From an uncultured Microcaldota archaeon (lineage in GTDB: Archaea > Micrarchaeota > Micrarchaeia > CAILAH01), in assembly GCA_903832205.1 (NCBI GenBank), contig CAILAH010000063.1:1-45314 (forward strand): a stretch of 45,314 nucleotides of DNA, written 5' to 3'. Below are positions 32,817 to 42,702 of this stretch, piece after piece. The notes under the pieces were generated by a model that was given only the letters and a program-made list of their open reading frames with translations, made no database searches and was not told the DNA's origin. A program made the translations under genes and the position numbers. Positions within the stretch are counted from its first letter, which is position 1. The number at the start of each line of letters is the position of its first letter.

Positions 32817-35800
32817 GGTGTTCCCCCTGTCCCGTACATTCCCATGTACATATTCCTGAGCCTTTCGCTCAGGGTCTCGTAAGTCTTCCACGAGTCGCCG
32901 CGCCAGGGCGGCCTCGAGATGTAATTCTTCGCCCTAATGGCAGAATACTTCATGTGGTTGCGGTACTTGTATGCCGAGCCCAAGCCGAAAAGTCCCAGCA
33001 ATGCCGGTGCGGTTAACATCGGCATGAAATACATCGCTATCGCAGGTACGAGCGGCTGCCACCTGGTCTCCTCGGCGAACTCCGTCATGCGCACAATCTC
33101 CGTTGCAACCTCAGTGGGCTTCATCGTCCTCTTGTAAAAGTCCGCATATCCTGAATACCTCATTGCGGGTGTTGAGAGCTGCGGGTTGTAATGCATAATT
33201 CCCCAGCCCCTGTTCGGGTACATTGATTCCGGCCCGCCCAGCGCGGTCTCTATGAAGTTAATCTCCCTCCCCGCAATGAAGCCGGAGTTGGCCACAACGC
33301 CGTATATGCCCACATCCATGAGGTGCTCGGGCGTCTTCTTCATCGACCTGCTTTCCTTCATGGAGAATAGGATGTCCTGGAAGTCAATCACAATATCATT
33401 GGGCTTGTAGAGCAGGTAGTTGAGGCAGTCCCTCGGCCCCCTCGCAGTGGCGCGGAAGTCATCGGTAAACATCTCCAGCAGTTCAGAAATCCTCATCTCA
33501 CCGTAGGGATTCCTGCTCAAAAGGTAGGGCGCAAAAACCGGCGGGCTCCTGTCCTTTGCAGTTGTCCTGATTACTTCGCCGAATTTAGCAAGCCTGTCCT
33601 TGAACTTCATGTACATCATTGCCTTTACCGAGTTCATCTTGTCGCCAAAAAAGCCGCCAGTGCCTTTCATCGGCTCGTATACCGCGGGCACGCCGGTCAT
33701 GAGCCGGGTCACCGAATATCTCTGGGCATACGTTCTTTGCACCTTCCTGATTGGGTGCGCAAGCATCATTGAGGTGAACCAGCCGGCATTGCCGTGCCTG
33801 CCGTAAGTCACCAGCTGCTGCATCAGGGTTGATGGCAGCGGCCCTGCAAACTGGTATCCCGCCTGCCCTGAAAAGTTGAGGCCGTACCCCTTCATGCGGG
33901 TGTGCGCCTGGGCGGCGAACGTTGAGTACAGTGTGTATGCCCTCATGAGGAATTTCTCCGATATGAACGCGGAGTTTCTCAGGTGCGCAATCATCAGATT
34001 CTCAAATTCGGTCCTCTCCTTGGCCTTCGTCTTGACAGCCTCAGAATATAGCTTTATCTCATCAACAATGCTGAACGGCGTCTTAGCCCTAGCCGAAGTT
34101 TTTCCTTTCCATTTGGCCATCTGGAAGTTGCCGAATCTCATCAGCTTTAATGAAAGGTCCCTGCTGATTTCAGAAAGCGTGAGGTTCCAGAATCTCTTGT
34201 ACTTCGCCCTCTCCATGTTGATTGGCTCAAGCAGCTCATCGACCTTCATGCCCGCGGAGAGCTTGTCTTCAAGGCCGTGCATGCCGTCATACCTCTGCAG
34301 GTAATCTTTCACTTTCGCTTTCATTCCTATTCTCAGAGACTTAATTTTATGCGATATCTCCTCATTGTTCCTATGCAGTGCGCCTACCCCATAGCTTCCA
34401 TTAAGCAGGTGATGAAATGCCTGCGCAAATTCGATTGCATTTTCAGATGACCTAAGCCTCTTGGTGATTATTTCCAGTGCGCCTGGCGGCAGGGAAGACA
34501 GTGCTGACCTAACCTCGCTGTCCGCAAGAATTTCATCTGCAAGCGTTCTGAAATTTGCTGGAGTGGCCGCACTCCTAATCTTGCCTGCATATCTCATTTC
34601 GACTCCCGCTGCGTTTATGGTGAATCCGGCTTCTTTGTACACTCCTGCATCCACAAATACCGACTCAAACATGCTATTGAACGCGCGCTCCAGCTCTGCC
34701 TTGCTTTTTGCGCTTGTTATCTTTGCCTCAATTCCCCTCATTTTGCTTGCCCTATAAGTTACATCTTGGGATGCTGTCAAGGCAGCACTTATTTCAGGGT
34801 CGGCAAGGATTGTTGCTGCCACTCTGCCGCAGTCTGCAGCGTTCGCAATTGCGCTTATCTGCGGCCCATACTTGGCTTCCAGGGCGGCCTTATCAATAAT
34901 CAGGTTTTCCATTGATGGAAGTGCGGCCTGCACCCTTTGCTTTGCCCTATCAAGCTTGCCAATGAGCTCATCAACGGCAGTGTCAACCAGCGTAAGGTCC
35001 TTCTTCGTCTCCTTGGCTGGATCCTTTGACGCCTCAATCTTGCTCTTTATGTCTTTCAGCAGGTCATCAATTTCCTTCTCGGCATCCGGCGGCAATGTAA
35101 GGCCCTTGAGCTCACCCTTCAGCTGCTTCACGAACGTGCTCTTGGAAACGTTCTCAATGAATCCGATTTCTTTCCTCGCGTAATCAAGCTCGTGCTGGCC
35201 TTCCTCCTTTCTTAGCCTGCTCTTGCTCATAAGGTCTAGCAGATTCTCCTGCATCACGAATTCCCCGACCAAATTCTTGCAGGTGTCTATCACTTTGTCT
35301 AGTTCTATGAGTTCGTCTGGTTTTTTCGGGTTACGGTAACGCAAATCTCCTGCAGTTTCCACAACATTGATTGCATCAAGCACCTTCAGGTACTCCCCAA
35401 GAATTTCCATCTTCTTTCCTTGCCTGTCATAGTCCTCAGGGCTTATTGTGGGGCTCTTGAGCATCCTATCAATCGTTGTAATCTCCGCTTTAATTCCCGG
35501 GATACCCCTGATGTTGTTTATATCACTCAGCTTAAGCTCGCGCCCTGCCAAATCCGTTTCCATTTTTTCCTTTATGTTGATGAGCTCGGTTTTCAAATTC
35601 TCTTTGATTTTTTCCGGCTTGAGCATGATCTTGAGTATCTTGTTAAACTCCTCCTTGTCAATCTCGGCCTCCCTGCTCATCAAATATTTCAGCTTGTAGG
35701 CCTCGACAAGCTTATTCGCAAGCTGCTCATTCCTTGTAACGTCTTTTGTGAACTCGGTATTGCCGCGGAATGCGCCAAGCACGTGCTTCTTGAGATATCC

Positions 35801-38800
35801 GCCGTGCCTTGTGAATGTTACCGTTGTGGTCTTTGCCTCCGCCATAATCCCGATGTAAGAGCCGTGCAGGAAGTTGTTTGACCTTGCAGCAAGCCAGGTG
35901 TTGACCCTTCTTGTGAGCGTCTCCTCAATGGGCGAAACTATCGTCCTTCCTTTCTCGTCAATTGCAAACCCTGCATTGACCATTGTGTCCGCACTGCCCA
36001 TGGTCTCATATTTCGGCATGTACTTGGGGCAGGCCAGATATTCTCCCTTGGATTCCACTATCCAGGGCACCTTTGCAAGCGCCTCACCGGGGAGATAGGC
36101 GCCTACGTGCATGATTGCGTTGCTGCCAAGCAGGTCATAGAATTCTATGTACTTCTTTGCCTGATCCGCGGTTATTGTGATACCCTTCCCCGCTGCCCTC
36201 GCGATTACCTTGGCTGCCAGGTCATTTTTCCTATTCGGAAGCTCTTTGTTCGCTATGACAATAAGGTTCTGCGTCTCCTCATACGAAACCCTGCCATAAT
36301 CAACATTGCCCGCGCTATCGCGGGTGACTGGCACCTCAAATGCCTTTACGAAAATATGCTCCTTCCCGTTAATCTTATCCTCAACGAAAAGGTCATAATA
36401 TGCCTCGCTCTCCTTGGAGACGTCCTTGAAGAAGTCCATCATCGCGGGGAACATTACGCCCTTCCATTTCTTGTCCATCTCAAGAAGCAGGTCCTCCGCC
36501 TCCATGTTTTGTGCCTTGCCTTTCTCGATTATGAATCCCATGCTCTCGTTTATTTTTACCATCCTGTTTTTCTTGTCCTTGTTGAGCACCCTGCCGTGGT
36601 CTTCGGTAACCTTTATGCAGGTGTTCTCCCACTCTGCCGTGTTTGCCAAATCGCCAATGTTCTCCTTGAGCCCGACGCGCCCCATCACTCCCGTCGCCCT
36701 GTTGAGCGCCGCAGTGGCCGACCACTCAATCACCGCTTTCTCAACGAGCGTAGAATCGTTGCTTAGCTTCACAAGGTTTTCCTGTGAGTTGGCCTGGGCC
36801 TCATGGGTCTCCATTGCGGTCCCCATCCTATTGCTGAAATTCGTGTATGTGGCCTCATCCATCTTGAGATGATAAATATCACGCAGCGAGTTTAGTGTGC
36901 GCTGCCTTATCTGCCCAAGCCTGTATTCGCGCTCCAAATCAGGCATCTCGTGGCCCTCAATCTGCCCCATCTCGCGTATGCGCATCTGCAGGTCCGACAT
37001 CTGCCTGGAATAATGCCTGCGCACGTTCTCAAAGTCATTCCCCATATTTGTATCCCTAACTGCCTTCTTCTTGGTCATGTTATGCGCTTCCTTTTCGAAA
37101 CTGCCAATCATGTAATGGAACGCTTCGCTGAACGCGAGGAAGCCCATCTCCTCCCGTGTTATGTCCTCAACTCTCCTCTTGTACCTTTCGGGCCTGTTTG
37201 TGGCGCCAATGAGCGAGAAGAGCTCGTCATCACCCACATACCTGGCGTGCGTTTCGCGGATCTTCTCGGGCGTCTCGAACTTCTCCACATTTGACATCAT
37301 GCGCACGGCCGCGTCAAGCCCTTCGTTTTTTGCCTTTATGAGAACGTCCTCCCTGACGAAATCATCCAGCTCCAAATAGCGCCTCAGCTGCTGCTGCTGC
37401 GTCTCGATTATCGCGTCATACTTCAGCGGGTCCTGGCCGATTGCCCTGCCCGCGCCAATTATGAATGCCGCCTCTTCAGGATCAGAAATGGAAGTCAAAT
37501 TGTCAGTTGCAATGCCGTAAACTTCATTGAGTGCATATCTCTTTGAAGTGTATTTTCCGTCGCTTGGCGTGAGCACCTTGTAGAATCCTTCCCTGGTGTA
37601 CTCATCATACTTCTGGACCTCAACAAACAGCCCCTCCTCTTTCTTCTCCATGGTGTCCCTGTAAAGCTGCCCCCAGCCGTTGTCATAAAATTTATCCTTA
37701 ATCTTCTCGTGCCTCTCCACAACCTCCCTGGTCTCGCCAATGAGCTCGCCGCGCCACTTGTCCATCTCCTCATCGATTTTCTTTAGCGCACTCGTGCCCG
37801 TAATTCCCTCCTTTGATTTCTCAATGAATTCCTTGAGCAGCCGATTGTTTATGTCGTTGATAAGCTCCTTCGACAGGTTGGTCGTGGCGATGACTGCCTC
37901 CTGTGCGGGCTTGATCAGGTCAGGCTTTAATGTTCCGGACTCTTTTGCCAGAGCCCATTTTTCCTTGGCCTCATCCAACTTTATCTCTGCAAAATCAATC
38001 TCTGCCTGAATGTCGGTAAGCTTCTTATTATGCGCCTTTTGCGTCGCTATTGGCACTGCATAGCCGAGCATTCTTGCATCTGCCTGTATCTGCTCGAAAT
38101 CCTTGTATTCCTTGAAATAGTTCTGCTGCAGCTTGTCAACCTCGCCTTTTGAGGACCTGTACTTCATTCCGCTTCTTGCATATTCTGCAGCGCGCAGGGG
38201 TGTCTCCACGGACATCTTAACCCAGCCGCGCAAGTCGTCCGCAACCCTGACCGCATATCCGACTCCTGTAATCGATTCCGCCCTTCTCCTTAGCGGCGAG
38301 ATGGTTCCGGTTTCTGAAAAGAGCCCCTCGCGCCCAGATCTGCCTTTTGCAATCTCATCGATGGTCTTATGATAGCTTTCTGGCAAGACTGCTTTCACCT
38401 TGCCCACGGTGCCGCCAACTCCAACCACTCCCCTGTCTACCAGGGAAGCAAAATCTGAGACCAACCTTTCGGAGACATACTTATTGGCAAGCATGATGCC
38501 GGGACTCTCTCTTCGCGAATTTCCGCTGCCCTGCATTTCCCACATATCCTTTATTTTTTGGCGTGCCCTTATGGCAGCGGCATTTTTATCGCTTGCAATT
38601 ATTCCCTTATTCGCCGCGTTCACAAGCTCCGCGCCGATGTTCGCGTACATGCCATATGTCTGGTTGTAATCAATCACAATCGCCCTGTTGATTGCGATGC
38701 CCTTGACCGAATCGCTAATTTTCTTGAGCGCCTCCCTCTTTTTGTCCTCAACCCGCTCCATTATTTCCCTGTAAATCCTCTCTTCCTCTTTTTTCCTGGC

Positions 38801-39661
38801 AGTATCGTTGGGCGCGCTTCTTACCGAGTCAGAGCTCTTCGCGATGCTGCGTGCAGTCCCCTTGATTGAATTCTCCAGCTCCCTCTCGTGCTCATACTGC
38901 TGCTTCCTCAGCACCTTCATCTTATCCTCGCTTATGCTGATTTTTATCTCCGGCTTCCTGCGCGCACTTGGCAGCCTGGGGGTGGTAATATCCAGCAATT
39001 TTAGCGGGTCCTTTCCGGATGCGTAGAGCCCGGCCATCAGGAACCCGATTACAACGAAGAAGTAAATGCACGTGTTCTGGAATCCCGGATTTTTGCTTAT
39101 CGTCTCGATGACTTTCGTCAGCGGCACATCCAGCGGTATGAGTGAGTTCTGGCATATCTTCTGCCGCCTGCCCTGGGATGCGAGCAGCGTGTTATCGCCG
39201 AGGAATTCCCCGTAAATCTCAATGCACCCGTTATCGAGCGACATCTTGTCAATGTCAAATGTGAAGGTTGTCTGCCCGTTTGAGTCCGTTGTATTGGTTT
39301 GGGAAGAACCCCCCGACTTGAGATTAATCGCCTTTCCCTGCAATGGGAACGCCATCGTTCCCGGCGCAACTATTTTCCCCTCCATGCTGCCCGAGCCGGG
39401 CGAGTTGGTCCCGCTTATCTGAAGGCCGGAAGGCAGGGCGCCGACATAATTCGGGCTCTGCGAGTTGTCGCTCCCGAACGACTGTGTGATTTGGTAAAGC
39501 GTGAGCGTTGCGGTGAATGTGGTGTTGCCGGTCTGTATTATAAACATCTCAATGCTTGTCGCGTTCTTGTCCCCGTATGGGCTCACGAGCTTTGCGGACG
39601 CAGGCGTAACAATCAAAATTAGGGCTAGCATTACCAGTGCGAGCATCCGCCTACATATCAT
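32813..39661 (-). CDS. Giant membrane-anchored protein of unknown function
   Basis: About 2282 aa, the largest gene in the window, in no family I recognise. In order: signal peptide (LALVMLALILIVTPASA); an outer beta-rich domain of about 165 residues; one transmembrane helix at about 200-215 (IYFFVVIGFLMAGLYAS). Then come nearly 2000 residues, mostly charged and helical with coiled-coil-like runs (KEEERIYREIMERVEDKKREA-type), which by topology would be cytoplasmic. Near the C-terminus is a second hydrophobic segment (AIAMYFMPMLTAPALLGLFG), followed by a 47-residue basic, aromatic tail. No Walker, protease or glycosidase motif was found. I chose the ATG at 39661, since TATATATAAT lies about 30-40 nt upstream. 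A secretion, adhesion or cell-contact machine is possible but not shown. Confidence 0.75.
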   Translation of the reverse strand: MICRRMLALVMLALILIVTPASAKLVSPYGDKNATSIEMFIIQTGNTTFTATLTLYQITQSFGSDNSQSPNYVGALPSGLQISGTNSPGSGSMEGKIVAPGTMAFPLQGKAINLKSGGSSQTNTTDSNGQTTFTFDIDKMSLDNGCIEIYGEFLGDNTLLASQGRRQKICQNSLIPLDVPLTKVIETISKNPGFQNTCIYFFVVIGFLMAGLYASGKDPLKLLDITTPRLPSARRKPEIKISISEDKMKVLRKQQYEHERELENSIKGTARSIAKSSDSVRSAPNDTARKKEEERIYREIMERVEDKKREALKKISDSVKGIAINRAIVIDYNQTYGMYANIGAELVNAANKGIIASDKNAAAIRARQKIKDMWEMQGSGNSRRESPGIMLANKYVSERLVSDFASLVDRGVVGVGGTVGKVKAVLPESYHKTIDEIAKGRSGREGLFSETGTISPLRRRAESITGVGYAVRVADDLRGWVKMSVETPLRAAEYARSGMKYRSSKGEVDKLQQNYFKEYKDFEQIQADARMLGYAVPIATQKAHNKKLTDIQAEIDFAEIKLDEAKEKWALAKESGTLKPDLIKPAQEAVIATTNLSKELINDINNRLLKEFIEKSKEGITGTSALKKIDEEMDKWRGELIGETREVVERHEKIKDKFYDNGWGQLYRDTMEKKEEGLFVEVQKYDEYTREGFYKVLTPSDGKYTSKRYALNEVYGIATDNLTSISDPEEAAFIIGAGRAIGQDPLKYDAIIETQQQQLRRYLELDDFVREDVLIKAKNEGLDAAVRMMSNVEKFETPEKIRETHARYVGDDELFSLIGATNRPERYKRRVEDITREEMGFLAFSEAFHYMIGSFEKEAHNMTKKKAVRDTNMGNDFENVRRHYSRQMSDLQMRIREMGQIEGHEMPDLEREYRLGQIRQRTLNSLRDIYHLKMDEATYTNFSNRMGTAMETHEAQANSQENLVKLSNDSTLVEKAVIEWSATAALNRATGVMGRVGLKENIGDLANTAEWENTCIKVTEDHGRVLNKDKKNRMVKINESMGFIIEKGKAQNMEAEDLLLEMDKKWKGVMFPAMMDFFKDVSKESEAYYDLFVEDKINGKEHIFVKAFEVPVTRDSAGNVDYGRVSYEETQNLIVIANKELPNRKNDLAAKVIARAAGKGITITADQAKKYIEFYDLLGSNAIMHVGAYLPGEALAKVPWIVESKGEYLACPKYMPKYETMGSADTMVNAGFAIDEKGRTIVSPIEETLTRRVNTWLAARSNNFLHGSYIGIMAEAKTTTVTFTRHGGYLKKHVLGAFRGNTEFTKDVTRNEQLANKLVEAYKLKYLMSREAEIDKEEFNKILKIMLKPEKIKENLKTELINIKEKMETDLAGRELKLSDINNIRGIPGIKAEITTIDRMLKSPTISPEDYDRQGKKMEILGEYLKVLDAINVVETAGDLRYRNPKKPDELIELDKVIDTCKNLVGEFVMQENLLDLMSKSRLRKEEGQHELDYARKEIGFIENVSKSTFVKQLKGELKGLTLPPDAEKEIDDLLKDIKSKIEASKDPAKETKKDLTLVDTAVDELIGKLDRAKQRVQAALPSMENLIIDKAALEAKYGPQISAIANAADCGRVAATILADPEISAALTASQDVTYRASKMRGIEAKITSAKSKAELERAFNSMFESVFVDAGVYKEAGFTINAAGVEMRYAGKIRSAATPANFRTLADEILADSEVRSALSSLPPGALEIITKRLRSSENAIEFAQAFHHLLNGSYGVGALHRNNEEISHKIKSLRIGMKAKVKDYLQRYDGMHGLEDKLSAGMKVDELLEPINMERAKYKRFWNLTLSEISRDLSLKLMRFGNFQMAKWKGKTSARAKTPFSIVDEIKLYSEAVKTKAKERTEFENLMIAHLRNSAFISEKFLMRAYTLYSTFAAQAHTRMKGYGLNFSGQAGYQFAGPLPSTLMQQLVTYGRHGNAGWFTSMMLAHPIRKVQRTYAQRYSVTRLMTGVPAVYEPMKGTGGFFGDKMNSVKAMMYMKFKDRLAKFGEVIRTTAKDRSPPVFAPYLLSRNPYGEMRISELLEMFTDDFRATARGPRDCLNYLLYKPNDIVIDFQDILFSMKESRSMKKTPEHLMDVGIYGVVANSGFIAGREINFIETALGGPESMYPNRGWGIMHYNPQLSTPAMRYSGYADFYKRTMKPTEVATEIVRMTEFAEETRWQPLVPAIAMYFMPMLTAPALLGLFGLGSAYKYRNHMKYSAIRAKNYISRPPWRGDSWKTYETLSERLRNMYMGMYGTGGTP

Positions 39662-39708
39662 GGTAACCAATAACAATTAGATAGATTTCATTATATATAT
39701 TTTGTTAT

Positions 39709-39850
39709 TCGTGCATCCTTGTCTTTGCGAAGATGGCGTGCCATATCGCCTATGCGAATGCGCATAGCTCCGTCTGATGCTCTCCCGCTACAGGCGTGCC
39801 ACGCCTGAAATAAAATTAGGCCTAGCCCGCCCCTGCGGGCAGATATCCAA
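39709..39850. repeat. Hairpin cluster upstream of the giant gene
   Basis: Three strong short hairpins occur in about 90 bp: CTATGCG/CGCATAG (39750-39767), CAGGCGT/ACGCCTG (39791-39807) and GCCCGC/GCGGGC (39825-39840). The left part (GTGCATCCTTG...GCGAAGATG) resembles an internal R1 cassette but the R1 ends are absent. It may be a decayed relative or a terminator region for the gene... at 39854 it lies downstream of that gene's stop. Confidence 0.5.
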
Positions 39851-39853
39851 AAG

Positions 39854-40588
39854 TTATTTTTTACGTTTTCTCCCTCTCATTCCGGGAAGCTTCAGCTCCG
39901 GGAACGCCTTCTTGATTACATTCTGGCCCGGGGTAAGCGAGTATCCAAGCAATGCGGCGCCCGCCAAAAATGCGCAGACATCCTTTCCGCTCACGTCATA
40001 GACGTCCTTGAGTGTGGCAAGGCCCTTCCTTTTTCCCTTGAGCGCCTTTAGCATGGCGTCCGTATCCGCGGCGCGCGTTGGGAATTTCAGTGAAAGATAT
40101 TTCGATAGCACCGCGGTTTTCACGCCGAGCAAAAATGCAGCCGCCTCGCGCGGTGTTGACTCCGGAGTCAGGCTGGTCTTCTTCACGATGACCCAGTCCT
40201 TTAAATCGCTCATGAACACAAGCTTGCCTTTCATCTTCGCAGCGGCGGTTGCGGCATTTTTCTTTGGCACAACCTCGCCCAGGTATTTCTTCACGAGCTC
40301 GTCAACTATGAGCGCCTCGCACAGGTGCGTGTACTCGCCGCCGTTCGCGCTTTTCACCAGCTTGCCGACCTTGATTTGCGCAACCGCGCCTCCCATATCC
40401 TTTGCGGACAGGCTCGCCACTTCGCCGCGGATCTTTTTTGCATCCACGCCCAGTAGCCCAAAAGGCAGGTCGCCAATTGCGTTGTAGGTTCCCACCAGGC
40501 CCTCCTGCATATCAGCGCTCTCGTAATAAAAGCCGCCGTTTTTTCCAAAGTCAAAGTTCAGCCTCATCATATGCTCCACCGTTATCAT
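39854..40588 (-). CDS. Archaeal protein of unknown function, possibly DUF2666
   Basis: A 244-aa soluble protein ending in a very basic tail (GMRGRKRKK). It has two similar alpha-rich halves, one with DWVIVKKTSLTPESTPREA and AAFLLGVKTAVLSKYL; from memory this resembles the archaeal DUF2666 family, but I cannot check it. The ATG at 40588 starts 3 nt after the kinase gene stops, so it is co-transcribed with the kinase and carS. The basic tail suggests nucleic acid binding; this is a guess from charge. Confidence 0.6.
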   Translation of the reverse strand: MITVEHMMRLNFDFGKNGGFYYESADMQEGLVGTYNAIGDLPFGLLGVDAKKIRGEVASLSAKDMGGAVAQIKVGKLVKSANGGEYTHLCEALIVDELVKKYLGEVVPKKNAATAAAKMKGKLVFMSDLKDWVIVKKTSLTPESTPREAAAFLLGVKTAVLSKYLSLKFPTRAADTDAMLKALKGKRKGLATLKDVYDVSGKDVCAFLAGAALLGYSLTPGQNVIKKAFPELKLPGMRGRKRKK

Positions 40589-40591
40589 AAT

Positions 40592-41152
40592 CTACCTATC
40601 TTTCATCTCGCCAATTATCCTTTTGCATTTATCCACATACTCCTTGATTGGGCCCTCGTTGATAATCATCTTGTCCGCAAGCGCGATGGCCTTGGCCATG
40701 CCGAAGCCCAGCTCCATCTCATCGCTCCACAGGAATTCCTCATAGCTCTTCGGGTCATCTGCCTTGGTCTCCCTCTTCATCACGCGTTCATATCTCATCC
40801 TGGGCGGCGAGTGGATTGCGAGCAAAACCAATTTTTTCTCGCCGAAGGCCTGCCTGAATTCCCTGATCTCGTACATACCCCTTATGCCCACAATTATTAT
40901 TACACCGCTCTTTTCGCTTTCGGCACCAATCCTCTCAATCATTTTCTTCGCGACAATCTCCTTGCCGTACTGTTCCCTGATGCTCTTTGCGAATTCGCGC
41001 ATGTTCCTGTTGTCAATCTGGATGCCTTCCCTGTCCATCATTTCCACGACAATGGAGCGCATCTCGTAAATTGGGAGCCCCGCAGCCCTGGCCACCTCTC
41101 CCAGCACGGTCTTGCCGCATCCCCTCATTCCGGTAACACAGATAATCTTCAT
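40592..41152 (-). CDS. P-loop nucleotide kinase of the UPF0200 / dephospho-CoA-kinase-like type
   Basis: A 186-aa cytoplasmic kinase. Walker A is GMRGCGKT at residues 8-15, followed by a DTP-like acceptor region (YEMRSIVVEMM), a strand ending in IIVGIRG and the lid segment with paired arginines (RYERVMKRE). This fits the archaeal UPF0200 group, annotated as adenylate-kinase or dephospho-CoA-kinase-like; the real substrate is not established. The start at 41152 (MKIICVTG) matches the family; a GTG at 41161 overlaps the carS stop (GTGA) and would add three residues. Second gene of the carS operon. Confidence 0.82.
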   Translation of the reverse strand: MKIICVTGMRGCGKTVLGEVARAAGLPIYEMRSIVVEMMDREGIQIDNRNMREFAKSIREQYGKEIVAKKMIERIGAESEKSGVIIIVGIRGMYEIREFRQAFGEKKLVLLAIHSPPRMRYERVMKRETKADDPKSYEEFLWSDEMELGFGMAKAIALADKMIINEGPIKEYVDKCKRIIGEMKDR

Positions 41153-41157
41153 TGGAA

Positions 41158-41670
41158 TCACCAGGGCACCTTTTTCAGCCCGAGCAAGTTTGCGATGATG
41201 TTCATCACCCTGTGCAGCACGTAGGTCACTACCAGCACCAGCACGACGGCCTCAGGAAGCAGCACCTGCGGGAGCATGGCCGCGAGTATGAAGTAGGGCA
41301 GCAGAAGCGCAACTATGATGAACAGCAGCTGGTCCATGAGCAGCGACGGCCTGCCCCTCTCGTAATTCAGCCTTCTCTTGATGAAACTGCCGAGCATGTC
41401 CCCGAGCATTGCGCCGGAGCTCGAAAGGAACGCGAGGAACGCGAATGCGGAATTGCCCGTAACGCCTGCCTCTGCATAGCCTACAATTACTCCCGCAACA
41501 ATGCCCACAATAAGCCCCTTCCAGGTCTTGCCGTCACCCAGCCATCTCCTCCCATCCCAGGCACTCATGCCGAAATCAACGGGCGCACCGCCGCCGAAGA
41601 TTACCGGCACCGCGTTTGCTACGTATGGCGGAAGCAGGAACAGGATGATTGCAATCAGGTCAAATTGCAT
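41158..41670 (-). CDS. carS: CDP-archaeol synthase
   Basis: Membrane enzyme that activates unsaturated archaeol phosphate with CTP, a step of archaeal polar lipid synthesis. The 170-aa protein has about five transmembrane helices and the family motifs PYVANAVPVIFGGG and DGKTWKG near the N-terminus, followed by SGAMLGDMLGSFIKRR with the conserved acidic and basic residues. The ATG at 41670 is about 25 nt from an A/T-rich TATA element shared with sppA. First gene of the carS-kinase-39854 operon. Confidence 0.95.
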   Translation of the reverse strand: MQFDLIAIILFLLPPYVANAVPVIFGGGAPVDFGMSAWDGRRWLGDGKTWKGLIVGIVAGVIVGYAEAGVTGNSAFAFLAFLSSSGAMLGDMLGSFIKRRLNYERGRPSLLMDQLLFIIVALLLPYFILAAMLPQVLLPEAVVLVLVVTYVLHRVMNIIANLLGLKKVPW

Positions 41671-41691
41671 AATACTTTTTTCTAAAGGATG

Positions 41692-41705
41692 AAGCTTATA
41701 TTTAT
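41692..41705. promoter_or_regulatory. Shared divergent TATA element of carS and sppA
   Basis: GCTTATATTTATTG reads as a TATA box in both directions: about 25 nt from the carS ATG (41670) leftward and about 22-30 nt from the sppA ATG (41725) rightward. One element may recruit TBP for both genes. Confidence 0.55.
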
Positions 41706-41724
41706 TGTATGCCCGAACTCACTC

Positions 41725-42666
41725 ATGAAACGGCCAACGGGTATCTCGTTAATCGGCATGATTGCAATTGTGGTTATTGTTGCCGCGGTCGGCATTGTCA
41801 TTCTCGCATCAATCGGCCAGGCGGTGGGCGTGATGCTCTTTTCAAAGCCGTGCATTGCGGAGGTCAGGATCGGCTCCGAGATTGTCGACAGCGCACCTGC
41901 AGCCAGCCTGCTCTCCCCGGAGTCGCCGCCATCCGCGAGCGAGATTAACGCGATGATTGACTCAGCCAACGAGCGCGAGGACATCAAGGCCATTGTGCTT
42001 TACGTGGATTCGCCGGGCGGCGAGGTGATACCCAGCAGGGAAATATACGAGCACGTTAAATATTCAAAGAAGCCGGTGGTCGCATATTTCCGAAGCATGG
42101 CCGCATCCGGAGGCTACTACGCCGCAGTGGGCTCAGATTATATAGTGTCCGAGCCCGAAACGATTACAGGCAGCATCGGCGTGCGCACCACTTCCGTTTC
42201 CATGTCGGGCCTTTTCGATAAGCTCGGCATCAACTACACAAACGTGGTGTCAGGAAAGATGAAGGACATGGGCGATGTGAACCACAATCTCACCGATGAT
42301 GAGCGCGTCGTCCTCCAGTCTTTCATTGATGAGATATTCACGGAGTTCAAGGACACGGTCTATGAGAACAGGCACGGCAGGCCCGGATTCTCAGATGAGG
42401 AGTTCAACAAGATTCTGGACGCGCGCGTACTGACCGGCAGGCAGGCCTACAAGATCGGCCTCGTGGACGAGCTGGGCAATGAGACGCGCGCATTTGAAAA
42501 GGCCGCATCCCTTGCCCACGTAACCGAATATGACAAGTGCGAAATCACGCCGGACCGCGGCATACTGCGCTCATTCATACAGGAGCTCGCCAGGCCATTG
42601 CAGGTTAACGTCAACGTCAACACCGGGCTTGAACCGAATTCAAAGATGGGCGTAAGTTACACGTAA
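41725..42666 (+). CDS. sppA: Signal peptide peptidase SppA
   Basis: Membrane-bound serine protease that degrades leftover signal peptides. The 313-aa protein has one N-terminal transmembrane helix (about residues 8-35) and a single S49 domain, the short archaeal/Gram-positive form. The nucleophile is Ser128 in MAASGGYYAA; the catalytic lysine is Lys178 or Lys180 in SGKMKD. Substrate-binding DSPGGEV is also present. The ATG at 41725 (MKRPTGI) is preferred over 41689 because the shared TATA box lies between the two. Confidence 0.93.
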   Translation: MKRPTGISLIGMIAIVVIVAAVGIVILASIGQAVGVMLFSKPCIAEVRIGSEIVDSAPAASLLSPESPPSASEINAMIDSANEREDIKAIVLYVDSPGGEVIPSREIYEHVKYSKKPVVAYFRSMAASGGYYAAVGSDYIVSEPETITGSIGVRTTSVSMSGLFDKLGINYTNVVSGKMKDMGDVNHNLTDDERVVLQSFIDEIFTEFKDTVYENRHGRPGFSDEEFNKILDARVLTGRQAYKIGLVDELGNETRAFEKAASLAHVTEYDKCEITPDRGILRSFIQELARPLQVNVNVNTGLEPNSKMGVSYT

Positions 42667-42702
42667 GAGAAAAAGAGAATGGGATAAATCCCAAATTTAT
42701 TT

